DNA of 6,868 bases from Desulfuromonas sp. SDB. GTDB taxonomy: Bacteria > SDB-A. Below, one piece after another: positions 6,064 through 6,868 of this stretch. The notes under the pieces were generated by a model. That model was given only the letters and a program-made list of their open reading frames with translations, was not told where the DNA came from and did not search any database. Position numbers and translations under genes: made by a program. Position 1 is the stretch's first letter, and every line of letters begins with the position of its first letter. The DNA lies in contig LKUE01000325.1 in assembly GCA_001412365.1 (NCBI GenBank), forward strand, positions 1-6,868. The letters run 5' to 3'.

Positions 6064-6753
6064 TTAGTTATCATAACATGGTTGGCAACTTGATTCATCA
6101 AAATTCACCCGATGATGAATATGAATATATACTCCTGAATAATGCCGATTATCTAAATCTCTTCCTTCTTGGGGAGCATAGGGATGAATCCACCACTGTG
6201 GAGTGGAATATGCCCGGTAATGGTAGTAATTAGTGGAATAAGATCCATCCCGCTTTTTCTGGTTAACCCAATAAATCCTTACTTCCGGACTTTGCTGATT
6301 CAGACCCTGAATAGATAATATAGTATCAATCACCTCCACCGGATTTAATTCATAATCCTGTACATAGAAATCAGCTGCTGCCCCCATCATATGGCGGGAC
6401 TGGGTAGATACTTCATAGGGATTGCCTGGATTCCCACAATCATCGGTCCAATTATACAGTTCTGCGGCAATATAGGAATTGTGCTGGGGACAGCGGTAGC
6501 CTGAATTCACTATTACCGGTTTATTAAATCTTCTCTGCAATTCATTGAGTAAATTTAACAGCTGGGGATCAATTCCTGCCTGAGGTAAACCTCCTCCTCT
6601 ACAATCGCAGTATTCATGATTATTCCACCGGCAAACCGGATGAACTGCTGAATCTCCCTTACATCGAAAATCATCCGGGGTTAAATCCGGTATTACAGTT
6701 AAAACAGCAAGAGCTTTAACTGAAAATGATAACCATAAAATTATCCCCAGCAT
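6064..6753 (-). CDS. Exported M15-like peptidase-domain protein, cysteine-rich
   Basis: The 229-residue protein starts with a short hydrophobic leader ending in KALA at about residue 16, so it is probably exported. The core matches the M15A/DUF882-type metallopeptidase fold (D-Ala-D-Ala carboxypeptidase-like, or peptidoglycan-binding): PVIVNSGYRCPQHN (79-92), SRHMMGAAADFYV (119-131) and YSGVYIHIHHR (205-215). By family analogy the zinc ligands would be H121, D128 and H211; the usual final His-x-Asp reads His-x-His here. An insertion rich in Asn, Gly and Pro (about 97-115) separates SGYR from the SxH motif. Cysteines sit at 31, 41, 49, 51, 88, 106, 223 and 226, an even number consistent with periplasmic disulfides. 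ATG at 6753 is supported by a strong AAGGAG site. Likely substrate is cell-wall peptide, but enzymatic activity is not proven by sequence. Confidence 0.8.
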   Translation of the reverse strand: MLGIILWLSFSVKALAVLTVIPDLTPDDFRCKGDSAVHPVCRWNNHEYCDCRGGGLPQAGIDPQLLNLLNELQRRFNKPVIVNSGYRCPQHNSYIAAELYNWTDDCGNPGNPYEVSTQSRHMMGAAADFYVQDYELNPVEVIDTILSIQGLNQQSPEVRIYWVNQKKRDGSYSTNYYHYRAYSTPQWWIHPYAPQEGRDLDNRHYSGVYIHIHHRVNFDESSCQPCYDN

Positions 6754-6758
6754 TAAAT

Positions 6759-6764
6759 CTCCTT
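6759..6764 (-). promoter_or_regulatory. Ribosome-binding site of the M15-like gene
   Basis: The leftward strand reads AAGGAG followed by 5 nt and the ATG at 6753. It is the best Shine-Dalgarno match in the window and fixes this start, even though the signal peptide lacks an early basic residue. Confidence 0.85.
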
Positions 6765-6836
6765 TATTATTTTAAGATTTTAACATTTTAAACGTTTAGA
6801 AAAAATAGAATTAATGTTCAGGGATTACTCTAAAAT

Positions 6837-6865
6837 TTTTTATTTTAATCTTGATCATCGGACAA
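6837..6865 (-). promoter_or_regulatory. Possible promoter of the M15-like gene
   Basis: Leftward TTGTCC (6865-6860) and TAAAAA (6842-6837) each match four of six consensus bases with a 17-nt spacer, giving a leader of roughly 75 nt. The 115 bp between the start codon and the window end hold no open frame I can support. They are AT-rich and also contain a 10-bp palindrome, TAAACGTTTA. AT-richness makes this call tentative. Confidence 0.27.
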
Positions 6866-6868
6866 AAC

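Noticed and set aside
6788-6798. Palindrome TAAACGTTTA upstream of the M15-like gene
   Set aside because: Only 10 bp, in very AT-rich sequence with no second copy nearby; insufficient for an operator call.

Overview
The window is an ordinary-looking chromosomal segment, AT-leaning by eye, from a Gram-negative-type bacterium. The exported-protein gene in the middle has a C-terminal module of the type IX secretion/FlgD-like kind (PNP start, WNGED turn, GGLYF strand) and an N-terminal 'SDGVISPGE' motif. Both are typical of the FCB group (Bacteroidota, Ignavibacteria, Cloacimonadota, Marinimicrobia and relatives). I infer an FCB-group or candidate-phylum bacterium but cannot name the genus.

Rightward block (1-2622): the 3' end of yajC (Sec translocon accessory subunit), fmt (Met-tRNA formyltransferase) and purF (glutamine PRPP amidotransferase). 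They are tightly packed: yajC's stop overlaps fmt's TTG start in TTGA, and fmt's stop overlaps purF's ATG in TAATG. This looks like one transcript with translational coupling, joining protein export, translation initiation and the first step of purine synthesis.

Leftward block (6753-2581): an exported M15-like peptidase or peptidoglycan-binding domain protein with eight cysteines; a 125-bp spacer holding three copies of the octamer AACCTTAT; tRNA-Thr(CGT); an exported protein with a T9SS-like tail; lipA (lipoyl synthase); and a xylose-isomerase-like TIM-barrel protein. The exported-protein gene overlaps lipA by ATGA, and lipA is followed after 5 nt by the TIM-barrel gene. The two blocks converge, and the last 42 bp of purF and of the TIM-barrel gene are the same DNA read on opposite strands.

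The main annotation trap is at 5998-5860. An open frame runs straight through the tRNA gene into the exported-protein gene, which would add 46 false residues, including a recognisable translated-tRNA peptide. The likely real start is TTG at 5860, five nucleotides past the tRNA. I see no mobile element, CRISPR array, defence system or clearly new multigene system. The points most worth checking are the tRNA-mRNA junction, the octamer cluster, the 42-bp convergent overlap, and a PurF that has iron-sulfur cysteines but no propeptide.
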